Assembly (NCBI RefSeq): GCF_025742995.1
Contig: NZ_JAOVQM010000001.1
Span: forward strand, 186,001-250,000
DNA: 64,000 nt
DNA from: Paracholeplasma manati
GTDB lineage: Bacteria > Bacillota_I > Bacilli_A > Acholeplasmatales > UBA5453
Direction: 5' to 3'
Shown here: piece by piece, positions 14,170-24,108 of the stretch
How positions within the stretch are numbered: position 1 is the first letter of the stretch
Layout of the letters: each line of letters opens with the position of its first letter
Made by a program: the position numbers and the translations under genes
The notes under the pieces: generated by a model
The model's database searches: none
The model's input: only the letters and a program-made list of their open reading frames with translations
Told to the model about the DNA's origin: nothing

Positions 14170-16533
14170 TTAATCCTCCTGGAATGCTCTGGTTCTCGAT
14201 AGGTTCCATGCCGTAATAGACCCTACGAATAAGAAGATGAGCACTGAGAATACAGAAGCCATATTGTAGATAGATTCATCTACAGTGAGCTTGTACATCC
14301 AGGAGATCAGAATGTCTGTATCTCCCGCAAATCCCCGGTTATAGTTGCCCGCATTTGGCCCCCCACCGGTAATAAAGTAGATAACTCCGAAGTTATTGAA
14401 GTTACCAGAGAATGTCATAATTAAGATTGGCGCTGTTGAATATAACACCAAAGGCATGGTGATTTGGGTAATCTTTTGGATACCTGTAGCACCATCGATG
14501 TCTGCAGCTTCATATAATGTTTTATCAATCGCCGTCATAATACCGGTCATTAACGCCATAAAGTATGGGAAACCTAACCAGATATTAACGATGACCAGTG
14601 CCAAGCGAACAAAGGTTGGATTGAATGGGTTCGAGAACCAACGGATGTTTTCTTCCCCTAAGAATAAGAGACGATCAATACCCGTTAAGAACTGACCTTG
14701 ACGACCAAGCATACCGATATTTTCCAAAATGCCATAAACGCCAATGTCTCTTAAGAACGCGTTTACGAAGCCGTTATCGTTAAACATAACGGAGAATACC
14801 ATTTGTGAAAGTAACGCTGGAATCGCCCACGGTAAGATGAGGATGGTACGCCATAGTTTTCTGAATACGACCTTTTCACTGTTTAAGATGAGGGCTTGGA
14901 TAAACCCACCAAAGAATACCGTAAATGTCGATAGAATTGCCCAAATGAATGTCCATCCTAAGACACGCCAGAAGGCTTGACCGAAGGATGCACCAAAGCC
15001 ACTTGAGAAATCAAAGAGTGCTGTAAAGTTTTTTAAACCAACCCAGTCGAAGGTTGCGACCATGGAGGTTGGACCTGAAATAGAGGTAAACGCCATGATG
15101 AACCCGAAGGTGATTGGCATGATTGAAATAAACGCCAATACGAGTAATGCTGGAGATAAAATGATGTATTCAAAGAAGTCTTCGTAAACACTCTTAAAGT
15201 ATTTACCTTCTTTAAGTACTTCTTCTCTCTTACGTTTAGCCTCAGCGACTTGATAAGCATCTTTAATCGACCAGAACATAAAAATAAAGAAGAAGAATGA
15301 ACCAATAATAGCGATTAAACCTTGTAACATCAACATGGTAGAAATGTGACCAATGATTGGTACAGATTCTGCTGGTGTAACAAAAGTCGATAGTGGATAA
15401 TCACTACCACTTGTACCAATTAAGGCATCTCTGAGGTTGTTATATTCATTAAAATCGATTTTTTCAGCCACACCTAAGGTAATAACTGACCAATAACCTC
15501 TAACAAATACGCCTGCTTGATCGTAGTAGAATTCATTATATTGGGTTTCAAACGTATCTTTAATTTCAAGATTCATGGCTAAGTAGACTTTAATCATGAA
15601 CTTTGTAAAGTCATCATTATCACGTCTATTGCCTGGTGCCCCATAAATATCATCACGAAGAGATGCTCTCAAAGCGACTGTAAATGGGGTTTCTTTATAT
15701 TGTAAACGAGCCCCTAAATAGACTAATTTAGGTTCGAAGTATTCATAGATGACACCATTATTAACATACAACGGTCCGGATACTTGAACTCTTGCAGGTA
15801 TTTGAGATAAAACAGATACTTCTCCTGTCAAGATATTGATGTATTTGGTTACACCAGCGTCATTGACTCTGACATAATACACCCCGTTTAAACGGTATAT
15901 TTCACCATTCTTTTTGAATTCGGTGAGATTGTCCTTGTTATCTAATATATTACTTTCATTTAAAACACCGGATAATACTGTAATTTCCACGTACTCTTTG
16001 GAAACAGTGCCGTCAGCTGCTGTTTTATTACGTTCGAGATAATATGTCCCATTCGTATCTTTAAACAAATCTTGTCGACGGAATATGTGTATGTTGTTTT
16101 CTGGATTTAAAAAATCTTCTGCGAGAATTTTGACATTTGGTGTAGCGATATTCCAATATACTGTCGGATTATTCTTGACTAAATCTTGACCAACAAACTC
16201 AATGAGTTTTTGCTCATCAAGATTTCCCAAACCGCCAATTTCATCTAAGTAAGCCGTAAAATCGGTGTATTCATCGATTTCACCGCGGTTAACCATATCA
16301 CCATAACGAAGTATAAACTTGTTACTTACCCAAAGATCACCGAAGTTTTCCCCAGGTATCTTGTCGTATGGATTGGTCTCAACAAAGTACTTGCTGGTGC
16401 CTAATTCCAAACCGACAAAAGCCAAAAAAGGTACTAAAAAGAACAGGGCTTTAAAAAACTGGCCATTCAAAACTTGGCCTAAACCCCAGATTAATCCAGA
16501 TGCAATTGCCTTTAAAACGCTTATAAATTTCAT
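14170..16533 (-). CDS. malF: Maltodextrin ABC transporter permease MalF, enlarged
   Basis: Partner permease of MalG. 787 aa, against about 430-510 for common MalF. A first hydrophobic segment (residues ~10-45, containing GLGQVLNGQFFKALFFLVP) is followed by ~340 mostly polar residues expected to face outside, then a span near 395-420, a charged loop (AKRKREEVLKEGKYF), and the canonical MalF core. The EAA loop is YEAADIDGATGIQKI. The outside domain may be an enlarged P2-like domain contacting the binding protein; this is inference. Lies between malE (75-base gap) and malG. Confidence 0.92.
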   Translation of the reverse strand: MKFISVLKAIASGLIWGLGQVLNGQFFKALFFLVPFLAFVGLELGTSKYFVETNPYDKIPGENFGDLWVSNKFILRYGDMVNRGEIDEYTDFTAYLDEIGGLGNLDEQKLIEFVGQDLVKNNPTVYWNIATPNVKILAEDFLNPENNIHIFRRQDLFKDTNGTYYLERNKTAADGTVSKEYVEITVLSGVLNESNILDNKDNLTEFKKNGEIYRLNGVYYVRVNDAGVTKYINILTGEVSVLSQIPARVQVSGPLYVNNGVIYEYFEPKLVYLGARLQYKETPFTVALRASLRDDIYGAPGNRRDNDDFTKFMIKVYLAMNLEIKDTFETQYNEFYYDQAGVFVRGYWSVITLGVAEKIDFNEYNNLRDALIGTSGSDYPLSTFVTPAESVPIIGHISTMLMLQGLIAIIGSFFFFIFMFWSIKDAYQVAEAKRKREEVLKEGKYFKSVYEDFFEYIILSPALLVLAFISIMPITFGFIMAFTSISGPTSMVATFDWVGLKNFTALFDFSSGFGASFGQAFWRVLGWTFIWAILSTFTVFFGGFIQALILNSEKVVFRKLWRTILILPWAIPALLSQMVFSVMFNDNGFVNAFLRDIGVYGILENIGMLGRQGQFLTGIDRLLFLGEENIRWFSNPFNPTFVRLALVIVNIWLGFPYFMALMTGIMTAIDKTLYEAADIDGATGIQKITQITMPLVLYSTAPILIMTFSGNFNNFGVIYFITGGGPNAGNYNRGFAGDTDILISWMYKLTVDESIYNMASVFSVLIFLFVGSITAWNLSRTRAFQED

Positions 16534-16608
16534 CTGTGCCTCCGTTTATATATAATCAAATGAGGGCGGCAAAAATTGCCGCCTTCATCGATTAGTTAAG
16601 TCTTTAAA

Positions 16609-17952
16609 TTAGTTTGCTGATAATCCGGCCAATACTTGGTAAGATTGTTCAGCTTGTTGTGCAGCGGTTAGAGGCACAACGTTATTGTTCCAAACAGCTT
16701 GTAACATAGTTTCACCTGGACCCCAATAGTATGTAACTTGTGGGATGGTTGGCATTGGGATAGATGTTTGTAATTGAACAGCCATAGCCATTAATTTTTC
16801 ATCGTCTGCAACACCTTCGATGTTAGCAAGTAAGTCAGTCTTTAATGCTGGAAGTTTTGTCTTGTATTCATATTGTAAAGCCATAGCAACGTCAGAATTC
16901 AAGAATTCAACGAACTTGATTGCAGCTTCTTTATTTTCTGAATATTTGTAGACAGCAGCCATCATCGCACCTGCGAAAGTCTTCATAGGTTGACCATTGA
17001 TGGTAGGCATTTGTGCAACGCCATAGTTTAAACCTGCATTTTCATAACCTTCGTGGTTCCAAGGACCCGCGATGATGTATGGTACTAAACCAGCTTCAAA
17101 GTTTGCACCACCAGTAACGGAGTTATGTCCACCAGTACCAGTTGTGATAGGTTTTAAAGTGTTTTGGAAATAAGTTAATGCGTTCACAGCATTAGCAAAT
17201 CCTACTTGGTTAGGGTTGTCAAGGGTTGGTCCGAATGGTGTAAAGTTAAATGCGGAATAGAAACCTTGCATGAAGTAAGAGTCTGCCCAGTGGCTGGAAG
17301 TATTTAGATAATATAGACCTTTTTGAGCTCTTGTTTGACCAGAACCGTCATCAACAACAACTGCGTTCCAAGCTTGCGCTTCAGTAACGATTTGTTCCAT
17401 TGTAGTTGCAGGTGTAGTGACTAAGTCTTTGTTATAGAATAGACCAACAGATTCAATTGACATTGGTACTGCATATAGTCTTTCTACAGCGTTTGGAGAT
17501 GCTGGGTCAAAGGATTTCGCATTTTCATCATAGAATAATGTTGCGATATCCAAACCTAATTGGTGTGCTCTGGATTCTAATAAAGTCTTAGTTGCACTTG
17601 GTAATGCGAATACTAAGTCTTCAAGAACCGCTTGTGCTAAGTGGTCATGTGGGAATTGGAATACGTCAGCACCGTTACCAGAAGGACCGAATGTTTTTAG
17701 TCTTTCACGAGCGTCTACTGATCCCATGTGTTGGTGTTCAACAATGATATTTGGATATACTTTATTGAATTCAGCGATAACTGCTTCCATGTATTCGCCT
17801 TCTTCGTCATCGATCCAAACACGGATAGTGGTTTTTCTTACGAAGATGTCACCGAAGTCGACAACTGCGCCATTATTGGTTTCTTTACTGCCGCATGCTG
17901 CTAGTGTAAGAACAGATAGAAGCACAAATACTAATACTAATAATTTTTTCAT
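16609..17952 (-). CDS. malE: Maltodextrin-binding lipoprotein
   Basis: Family 1 extracellular solute-binding protein that hands maltodextrins to MalFG. 447 aa. Signal peptide with lipobox LAAC (Cys20), so membrane anchored by Lgt. Body has the MalE/MdxE pattern: IRVWIDDEEGEYMEAVIAEF near the N-terminus, GADVFQFPHDHLAQ, and AVPMSIESVGLFYNKDLV. Third gene of the operon, after the starch-binding protein and before malF. Specificity for maltodextrin rests on sequence and on the surrounding amylolytic genes. Confidence 0.92.
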   Translation of the reverse strand: MKKLLVLVFVLLSVLTLAACGSKETNNGAVVDFGDIFVRKTTIRVWIDDEEGEYMEAVIAEFNKVYPNIIVEHQHMGSVDARERLKTFGPSGNGADVFQFPHDHLAQAVLEDLVFALPSATKTLLESRAHQLGLDIATLFYDENAKSFDPASPNAVERLYAVPMSIESVGLFYNKDLVTTPATTMEQIVTEAQAWNAVVVDDGSGQTRAQKGLYYLNTSSHWADSYFMQGFYSAFNFTPFGPTLDNPNQVGFANAVNALTYFQNTLKPITTGTGGHNSVTGGANFEAGLVPYIIAGPWNHEGYENAGLNYGVAQMPTINGQPMKTFAGAMMAAVYKYSENKEAAIKFVEFLNSDVAMALQYEYKTKLPALKTDLLANIEGVADDEKLMAMAVQLQTSIPMPTIPQVTYYWGPGETMLQAVWNNNVVPLTAAQQAEQSYQVLAGLSAN

Positions 17953-17966
17953 ATGTTTTGGCCTCC

Positions 17967-19772
17967 TTATTTCTTCACTACTCTGAAGATGAATGTTTGT
18001 TGAGTAACGTTACCCCATTTATCTTCTACTTGTAACATGATGGTATAATCGCCAACTTTAGAAGTATCGATCTTAGAGAATTCGCCTTTTGGAACGAATA
18101 CAAGCGGTGTTAAGTCGCCGTCTCTGTCGTCAATAACTCTATAGCCAGGGAATAAGTTTTGGTCGAATGGTTTGCCCCATTCTACTTCAATGATTCTTTC
18201 AGCAGCTGGTTTGCCAACGATACCTGCAGGAGAAATGAATGTCAATTCTGGAGCATCTGTATCCATGACTAATAACATAGATGCGCTTAAGTTAGGTGTA
18301 GTTGTTCTAACTGGAGCTGCATACTTGTTTTCAGGTGCTTCGATGTCTTTCCAAACTTCAACAGTGTCTTCGAACATGATTTCATCGACATTGTTAGGAA
18401 TGACTAATGCACGGTTAGAGGCGACAAATTCTTCATTGTCCCATGAACCTCTTGTCCATTTGTATTCAAGAACAGTCCAAGCATCTTGAACGCTAACTTC
18501 GAATGTAACTGTATAAACGTTACCTTCTTTAGTTGCTGTATAACCAGTTGAACCTGGAGTCCAACCATTGAATGCGCCAGCTACGCTTAATACAGCGTCA
18601 CTTGGTGTATTTGCAGGTGCAGTAAGTTTCAATGTTACTTCAACATTCTTAGCTGCTGGAAGTGGATCTTCTGGGAATCCTAAATCAAAGAATACTTCAT
18701 ATTCCTTTGTATTGTCCAACTTGTTAGAGTCTTTCAATACAACAACGAATGTATTAAGTGTAGTTGCGGAAAGAGCGAAGTCAACGCGTTCGATTTCTAA
18801 CGCCGGACCATAAGTGTTTTCGCCAGTCTTTTCTCTAACTGAGAACCAACTTTCGATTTGTGCTCTTGCAGCATCTTTATCTAATGCTGTTGGGTATGGT
18901 GAAGTGATAGGTGCAGAAGTTTCAACATAAATATCTGTTGGGTTTTGTGCAAATGTACCAGTCATACCTTCAGCGGTAAATGGTTTTAACTTAAAGCTGA
19001 ATGCTTCGTTTGCGAAGTCTTCATAGTTTCTGAATACGTTTGTGTTGTCTGTCTTAGCATCGCCAGCGTTAACAACATAAACAACGTCAGCTTGACCTAC
19101 TGGAGTTTCAGCAACTGGGTTGATATCGCCAGTCTTCTTAGTTGCGTCAGATCCTGCATAAACAAGTAAACCTGCCCATGATTCTTGACCAGCTAAGATG
19201 ATACCTTTAACATCATAACCAGATAATGCTTTACCAGCTGTACCGAAAGGTTTAGGTGATGCCCATGCTGGGTCAGCAACGGTCATACCCCAGTGGTGAA
19301 CACCAATGGTTTCTTCATATGCGTTTGCAGGGTCATAATAAACCACTAAAACGTTAACTTTGTCAGGATCTGCTGCAAATGCTTGTGCGTTAGTTCCTTG
19401 GAATACATAAACGTGTGTTGTTTTGCCATCTTGCAACACGCTGGTTGAAATCATGACATCGCCTGTTAATTTCTTATCCCAGTTTGGACCGGCACCGCCT
19501 GGCCATTCAACTGCGATAAATCCCATGTCTGCTGGTGTGTCAGGAATAGCGATGTTATCGAAATTCCAATAAGCACCGAAACTGTCAACGCCATCTTTCA
19601 CTTTGCCTGATGTGCCATTCCAACCCCAGCTACCGAGTTCGCTGTAGTCGTAATTGACATCCCATGCTTTGAAGTGAACAACTAAATTACCCGTTCCAGC
19701 TGCTTGAGTCTTCAGACCAAAAAGCGTGAAAGCTGTAACGAATAAAACTAAAGCTGTTAGTACTTTCTTCAT
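17967..19772 (-). CDS. Secreted multi-domain starch-binding protein without catalytic domain
   Basis: 601 aa, N-terminal signal peptide with an ATQAxA-like cleavage region (KTQAAG) and no lipobox. N-terminal CBM41/pullulanase-associated domain (LVVHFKAWDVNYDYSELGSW), similar to the start of the pullulanase encoded opposite. A central region is unassigned. Near residue 390 a CBM20/25-like beta domain (VLSVAGAFNGWTPGSTGYT) occurs, and the C-terminus is an Ig-like DUF5011-type domain (YRVIDDRDGDLTPLV). No glycoside hydrolase motif is present. First gene of the mal operon, with AGGAGG before ATG. Probably captures alpha-glucan at the surface; how it is retained there is not evident. Confidence 0.85.
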   Translation of the reverse strand: MKKVLTALVLFVTAFTLFGLKTQAAGTGNLVVHFKAWDVNYDYSELGSWGWNGTSGKVKDGVDSFGAYWNFDNIAIPDTPADMGFIAVEWPGGAGPNWDKKLTGDVMISTSVLQDGKTTHVYVFQGTNAQAFAADPDKVNVLVVYYDPANAYEETIGVHHWGMTVADPAWASPKPFGTAGKALSGYDVKGIILAGQESWAGLLVYAGSDATKKTGDINPVAETPVGQADVVYVVNAGDAKTDNTNVFRNYEDFANEAFSFKLKPFTAEGMTGTFAQNPTDIYVETSAPITSPYPTALDKDAARAQIESWFSVREKTGENTYGPALEIERVDFALSATTLNTFVVVLKDSNKLDNTKEYEVFFDLGFPEDPLPAAKNVEVTLKLTAPANTPSDAVLSVAGAFNGWTPGSTGYTATKEGNVYTVTFEVSVQDAWTVLEYKWTRGSWDNEEFVASNRALVIPNNVDEIMFEDTVEVWKDIEAPENKYAAPVRTTTPNLSASMLLVMDTDAPELTFISPAGIVGKPAAERIIEVEWGKPFDQNLFPGYRVIDDRDGDLTPLVFVPKGEFSKIDTSKVGDYTIMLQVEDKWGNVTQQTFIFRVVKK

Positions 19773-19819
19773 TTTTTCCTCCTAATGTTTTTGAGAATGT
19801 TTCCATCCTTCTACTCGTA

Positions 19820-19849
19820 ATCATATCATAACGCGCGAAATAATGTAAA
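19820..19849 (-). promoter_or_regulatory. Promoter of the starch-binding protein-malEFG operon
   Basis: Minus strand: -35 TTTACA (19844-19849), 18-base spacer, -10 TATGAT (19820-19825). The -35 lies inside the first operator-like sequence, so a bound repressor would block it. Confidence 0.6.
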
Positions 19850-19902
19850 CGCTTTAGCGTATATGATAATGTGCAAACGGTTTCTTCTTGCAAACGCTAT
19901 CA
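19843..19902. promoter_or_regulatory. Three LacI-family (MalR/CcpA-like) operator sequences
   Basis: Between the divergent mal operon and pullulanase gene. 19843-19857 (ATGTAAACGCTTTAG) matches the cre consensus WTGNAANCGNWNNCW at 13/15; 19871-19885 (GTGCAAACGGTTTCT) at 14/15; 19888-19902 (TTGCAAACGCTATCA) at 15/15. The TTGCAAACG half also fits MalR operators of lactic acid bacteria. The downstream pair precedes a possible -10 (TATAGT, 19933-19938) for the pullulanase gene. Which regulator binds cannot be told from sequence. Confidence 0.75.
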
Positions 19903-19959
19903 TTTTTTCATAATCATTTTCAAATAGCATGATATAGTGTTTATGAAAGAGGTGTTTCA

Positions 19960-22875
19960 ATGAAAAAAATATTATTGCTCTTAGTCGTATTATTTTCATC
20001 ATTAGGGTTCCACGCCATCGTTAATGCAAATGGTGCCCCTACAAAACTGGTTGTTCACTACTTCCGTTATGATGATACCTATACAGACTTTAACATTTGG
20101 TTATGGCCATATCAGCCAGTATCTGCTGGTGGTGTTCAACACAACTTTGACCCGCAACAAAAGGATGAGCATGGGGTTTGGATCGAAATCGATTTAACCA
20201 CTACCTATGCGAATTCTACTGCTGTTGGGATTATCATAAAACAAGGTGGCTGGGATGGCTATCGCGAACCGGGTGGCGATCGCTACATATACCTTTCTAC
20301 CGCAGAAGTTATTGACGGTGTTGCGCATGCATACTTTGTCCAAGGCTCAGTTCAATTCGGTACTTCACAAGCCGATTTAGCAAACAACATTCCAGACTAT
20401 CGTCCAAAAATCTTATCCGCATCCTTTAATGTCAGCAATCAAGTGAAAGCGACATTAACGCACATGGCTGAAAGTTATCAAGTATATGAAAATGATACTT
20501 TAGTAGCTTCAGGGGTTCCTACCACTAAAGATTTGACCATCAGTGTGCCGAATGTTAATATTTCAAAACAATATACACTCAACGTTACTTTCCCTGGTGG
20601 TATCGTTTCTTCTCAAGTCGTTTCCATCGCGAGTTTATATGATACGCCTGCATTTGAAAGCGCGTATACCTATGATGGCGAACTCGGGGTTACATTCGAA
20701 GGTGGAAATACTGTATTTAGATTATGGGCACCATTATCATCAGAAGTATCCTTAAATCTATACAATCAAAACCATCCGAATTATGACAATTCAGGTAATT
20801 TGAATGATGAATTAACGCCTTACCAAGCCGTTGATCTAGAAAAGATTGAAAATGGTGCTTGGGAAGCTGTCGTGCCTGGTAACTTAAATGGTAAGTACTA
20901 TACCTATTCAGTTACCAACAATAACGTTACTTATGAAGTGACTGACCCATATGCATATTCCACAGGTGCGAATGGTCGACGTGGTATGATTGTGGATTTC
21001 AGCACAGTCAATCCAAGCGGATGGAACTATGGTGAAAGACCAAATAACGTGACCAATCCAACCGATTATATCGTTTGGGAATTGCATGTCAGAGACTTAA
21101 CCACCCATAGTTCATGGGGTGGTAACCCTGCTTGGGCTGGTAAGTTCTTAGGGCTTTCGCAAGCGGGTACTCGCTATACTTCTAAAGGCGTCACCGTGAC
21201 CACTGGTTTAGACCATATGGCAGAACTTGGCATCAATGCGGTTCAATTATTACCTATATTTGATTTTGGTTATGTCGATGAAATCCAAGTCGCAACCAAC
21301 CCACGTTATACCAATACCTTTAACTGGGGTTACATGCCATATCATTTCAACACATTAGAGGGTTCTTATTCTACCAACCCATTCGATGGTGCGAATCGTA
21401 TCACTGAATTCAAGACCGCTGTTCAAGCCATTCATGATAAGGATATTCGAGTCATCATGGACGTGGTTTATAACCATACTGGTGAATCTGATACCTCAAA
21501 CTTCCACCGCATCATGCCGGGATATTACCACAGATTAACCTCTACAGGTGGCTTCTCTAACGGTTCTGGTACAGGTAATGAAACCGCATCAGAACGTTCA
21601 ATGACCCGTAAGTTTATGTTGGATTCCCTTAAGTTCTGGGCTACCGAATATAACTTATCCGGATTTAGATTTGACCTCATGGCTTTACACGATGTCGAAA
21701 CCATGAATCAAATCTCTGATATGCTTCATGAAATTGATCCAACCATCGTGATTTATGGTGAACCTTGGAATGGTGGTACAACCACCCTATCTGGTTCATT
21801 AGAAGCCGATAAAGATAATCTAAAAAATATCGATGGTGTCGGCGCATTTAGTGATGTCGTTCGTGACGCTGTCAAAGGTTCTGTATTCAACGCCGCTGAA
21901 GGTGGTTGGGTACAAGGCCGTTCTGATGATGGTGCAGTCAATGGCATTAAATATGGTATCTTAGGTGGTATCGCTTCTAGCAAACACAACATCAATGCGT
22001 GGCACTTAGATCCTTCTAAGACCATCAATTATGTGTCAGCACATGATAATAACACTTTATTTGATAAATTGAGATTAACCGGGGTATCTGTTGCTAACGC
22101 TGAATTATTACAAGTTCAAGCCAATGCGATCATACTAACCAGCCAAGGGGTTCCTTTCCTACATGCCGGGGTTGAATTCATGCGTTCTAAACCGCTTCAA
22201 GGGGGTGGTTATGACCACAATTCCTATGAATCACCAGATTCAGTCAACCAATTACGTTGGGATCGTAAATTAACCTACTTAAATGTATTTGAATACTATA
22301 AAGATTTGATCCAAATTCGTAAAGACTATCAACAATTTAGAATGACCTCTGCTTCTGAAATCGATAGCCGTATCTCCTTCTTACCTACAAATCAAGGCAA
22401 TAAAGCGATCGCGTTTAAGATTGAAGGTACTGCAACCCAACCAGAAGTCATCGTGATTCACAGCCAAAAAGCTTCTGGCGGTCTGACCGAAGTCAGTTTA
22501 ACCCCTGGCAAGAATTACCGTATCTTGACAACCTTAGAATCGTCTAATCCAAACGGACTAGATGTGGTCAATGGTGTTGTGTTTGTTCCAGCCAACGTTT
22601 CGATGATTTTGGTTGAAATTACTGAACCAATCGCTGTGGAAAATGAATTGGTCAAAGTGGGTAAGGGTAAGAATTACGATCCTGCATCCAACATTACAGT
22701 CTACGATAGCAGTGCTGAAATTCACTATTCCAATTTCCATGACACCAACGTCCCTGGTTTCTACGCGGTGACCGTATCTGTCAAAGAATCGTTTGGAAAA
22801 GTTACTTATTATCATTATGTTTTACAAGTCACCGGTGGTTCATTCGATGTTCAATTGAACCAAGGAGGTAACTAA
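19960..22875 (+). CDS. pulA: Secreted type I pullulanase
   Basis: Debranching enzyme that hydrolyses alpha-1,6 links in pullulan, starch and glycogen. 971 aa with signal peptide. Domains in order: CBM41 (LVVHYFRYDDTYTDF), a linker Ig-like region, CBM48 (VFRLWAPLSSEVSLNLY), GH13_14 catalytic barrel, and a C-terminal beta domain. The type I signature is FNWGYMP. Catalytic regions: DVVYNHTGE, nucleophile Asp in GFRFDLMALH, acid Glu in IYGEPWNGG, and YVSAHDNNTLFD. AAAGAGGTG precedes the ATG. Divergent from the mal operon with shared operators; the lipoprotein gene follows immediately. Confidence 0.95.
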   Translation: MKKILLLLVVLFSSLGFHAIVNANGAPTKLVVHYFRYDDTYTDFNIWLWPYQPVSAGGVQHNFDPQQKDEHGVWIEIDLTTTYANSTAVGIIIKQGGWDGYREPGGDRYIYLSTAEVIDGVAHAYFVQGSVQFGTSQADLANNIPDYRPKILSASFNVSNQVKATLTHMAESYQVYENDTLVASGVPTTKDLTISVPNVNISKQYTLNVTFPGGIVSSQVVSIASLYDTPAFESAYTYDGELGVTFEGGNTVFRLWAPLSSEVSLNLYNQNHPNYDNSGNLNDELTPYQAVDLEKIENGAWEAVVPGNLNGKYYTYSVTNNNVTYEVTDPYAYSTGANGRRGMIVDFSTVNPSGWNYGERPNNVTNPTDYIVWELHVRDLTTHSSWGGNPAWAGKFLGLSQAGTRYTSKGVTVTTGLDHMAELGINAVQLLPIFDFGYVDEIQVATNPRYTNTFNWGYMPYHFNTLEGSYSTNPFDGANRITEFKTAVQAIHDKDIRVIMDVVYNHTGESDTSNFHRIMPGYYHRLTSTGGFSNGSGTGNETASERSMTRKFMLDSLKFWATEYNLSGFRFDLMALHDVETMNQISDMLHEIDPTIVIYGEPWNGGTTTLSGSLEADKDNLKNIDGVGAFSDVVRDAVKGSVFNAAEGGWVQGRSDDGAVNGIKYGILGGIASSKHNINAWHLDPSKTINYVSAHDNNTLFDKLRLTGVSVANAELLQVQANAIILTSQGVPFLHAGVEFMRSKPLQGGGYDHNSYESPDSVNQLRWDRKLTYLNVFEYYKDLIQIRKDYQQFRMTSASEIDSRISFLPTNQGNKAIAFKIEGTATQPEVIVIHSQKASGGLTEVSLTPGKNYRILTTLESSNPNGLDVVNGVVFVPANVSMILVEITEPIAVENELVKVGKGKNYDPASNITVYDSSAEIHYSNFHDTNVPGFYAVTVSVKESFGKVTYYHYVLQVTGGSFDVQLNQGGN

Positions 22876-22876
22876 T

Positions 22877-23269
22877 ATGAAAAAACTAGCATTCTTAATG
22901 TTACTACTCGTGAGTGTGTTCACACTCGCGGCTTGTGGTGGTGAAGAAAAATTAACGATTTTGGGCTTAGATGTCTTAGAAGAAACCGTTTATTACGGTG
23001 AAATCACCGTGGGTATTGATCTCGCGTCTGCTGAATACACAGAAGCTGAACTACTTGAAATCGCGAATGGTGTCGCAACCCAAATCTATTTGAAATACGC
23101 GGAGTCGATTGGTCAAACCAAAACCACCCTACGTGTAAACTTATACGATTCTGTGACCTCATTTGAAGCAGAAACCATCACCAATGGGTATGTGATTTAT
23201 CAAATCAATGAATCGCCAACCCAACCAGGCATCGGTTCAAAAACCGTTGAACTCATTGTCATTGGCTAA
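22877..23269 (+). CDS. Small lipoprotein of unknown function
   Basis: 130 aa, signal peptide with lipobox LAAC (Cys20). Mature part ~110 residues, predicted mixed alpha/beta with no family I recognise. ATG follows the pulA stop by one base and its AAGGAGG lies inside the end of pulA, so it is translated from the same message. A role with the pullulanase at the surface is likely from context only. Confidence 0.8.
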   Translation: MKKLAFLMLLLVSVFTLAACGGEEKLTILGLDVLEETVYYGEITVGIDLASAEYTEAELLEIANGVATQIYLKYAESIGQTKTTLRVNLYDSVTSFEAETITNGYVIYQINESPTQPGIGSKTVELIVIG

Positions 23270-23275
23270 AAAAAT

Positions 23276-23301
23276 AAGGGCTGTCCACTTGGACAACCCT
23301 T
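23276..23301. terminator. Bidirectional terminator between the two glucan operons
   Basis: Stem AAGGGCTGTCC / GGACAACCCTT, one C-A mismatch on plus (G-U on minus), 4-base loop, with A-rich left and T-rich right flanks. Serves both the pulA pair and the convergent DUF1189 gene. Confidence 0.85.
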
Positions 23302-24108
23302 TTATTTTAGGCATTTTTTGCCATACTTTAACATCACAATCATGATGGTTAAGCCCATCGCTAACTGGTAAAACACACTACCAAATGATGGTACAAAAAT
23401 CCCGATGATAAACCCGATTACACTTGGTAAACCCATCGATAGTATGATGAATTTTAAACCATCAAAGTAGTTAGGAAAAGACTGATAGCCAAACCTAAAC
23501 AACTGTAATACCGCACCTAGTAATAAAACAAAGGCGAATTGAACCAATATCGAAACAAACGTATTGGTCAGTAACGCATATAAAATGGTGTAACGGCTAA
23601 ATGAACCTTCAATGCTTCTCGCAAACAACAACATCGCGTCCACTTGTTCAGCATCATCCATTAAATTATACGTATTGAAATTAAATGTGTCATTGAACCC
23701 TCGATAAGACCCACTCATTCTCGCCCCTTCACCATCGGTATAAATCACCGTGTCTGAGGTTAGAACGAGTTGTTTTTTAGAGAGGTCTATATCTGCATTG
23801 GTACCGTTAAAAATGTAAGTGACATCTTGATGTGTAAGCACCGTTTTGGTTGTGTTTGAACAGATCAAACGGTTGACTTCAATCGAACAATCGCTTGGTA
23901 AGATCCAATTTGGGCTTTCTTCTAAGAAATCTTGTTCGATAAAATCCAAACGAAAACCTTCTTGTCTTTGAATCAAGAAATTCATGGGAAATAACGCAAT
24001 CAAAGACAATACAATGAAATACACCCATAAACGTTTAAATGGCTCATCAAAATGGGTCAATAAGCTTTCAAACTGAAAGGACGCTTTAAAATACTTCACT
24101 AAAAACAT
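23302..24108 (-). CDS. DUF1189 membrane protein (YvdJ-like)
   Basis: 268 aa: one N-terminal span (residues ~28-48), a ~120-residue outside region, then three or four C-terminal spans. The layout and FKASFQFESLLTH-type start fit DUF1189, whose Bacillus member YvdJ is encoded with the maltodextrin transporter. Function is not established; a role in maltodextrin use is suggested by repeated co-location. Start codon overlaps the amylase stop (TAATG). Confidence 0.82.
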   Translation of the reverse strand: MFLVKYFKASFQFESLLTHFDEPFKRLWVYFIVLSLIALFPMNFLIQRQEGFRLDFIEQDFLEESPNWILPSDCSIEVNRLICSNTTKTVLTHQDVTYIFNGTNADIDLSKKQLVLTSDTVIYTDGEGARMSGSYRGFNDTFNFNTYNLMDDAEQVDAMLLFARSIEGSFSRYTILYALLTNTFVSILVQFAFVLLLGAVLQLFRFGYQSFPNYFDGLKFIILSMGLPSVIGFIIGIFVPSFGSVFYQLAMGLTIMIVMLKYGKKCLK

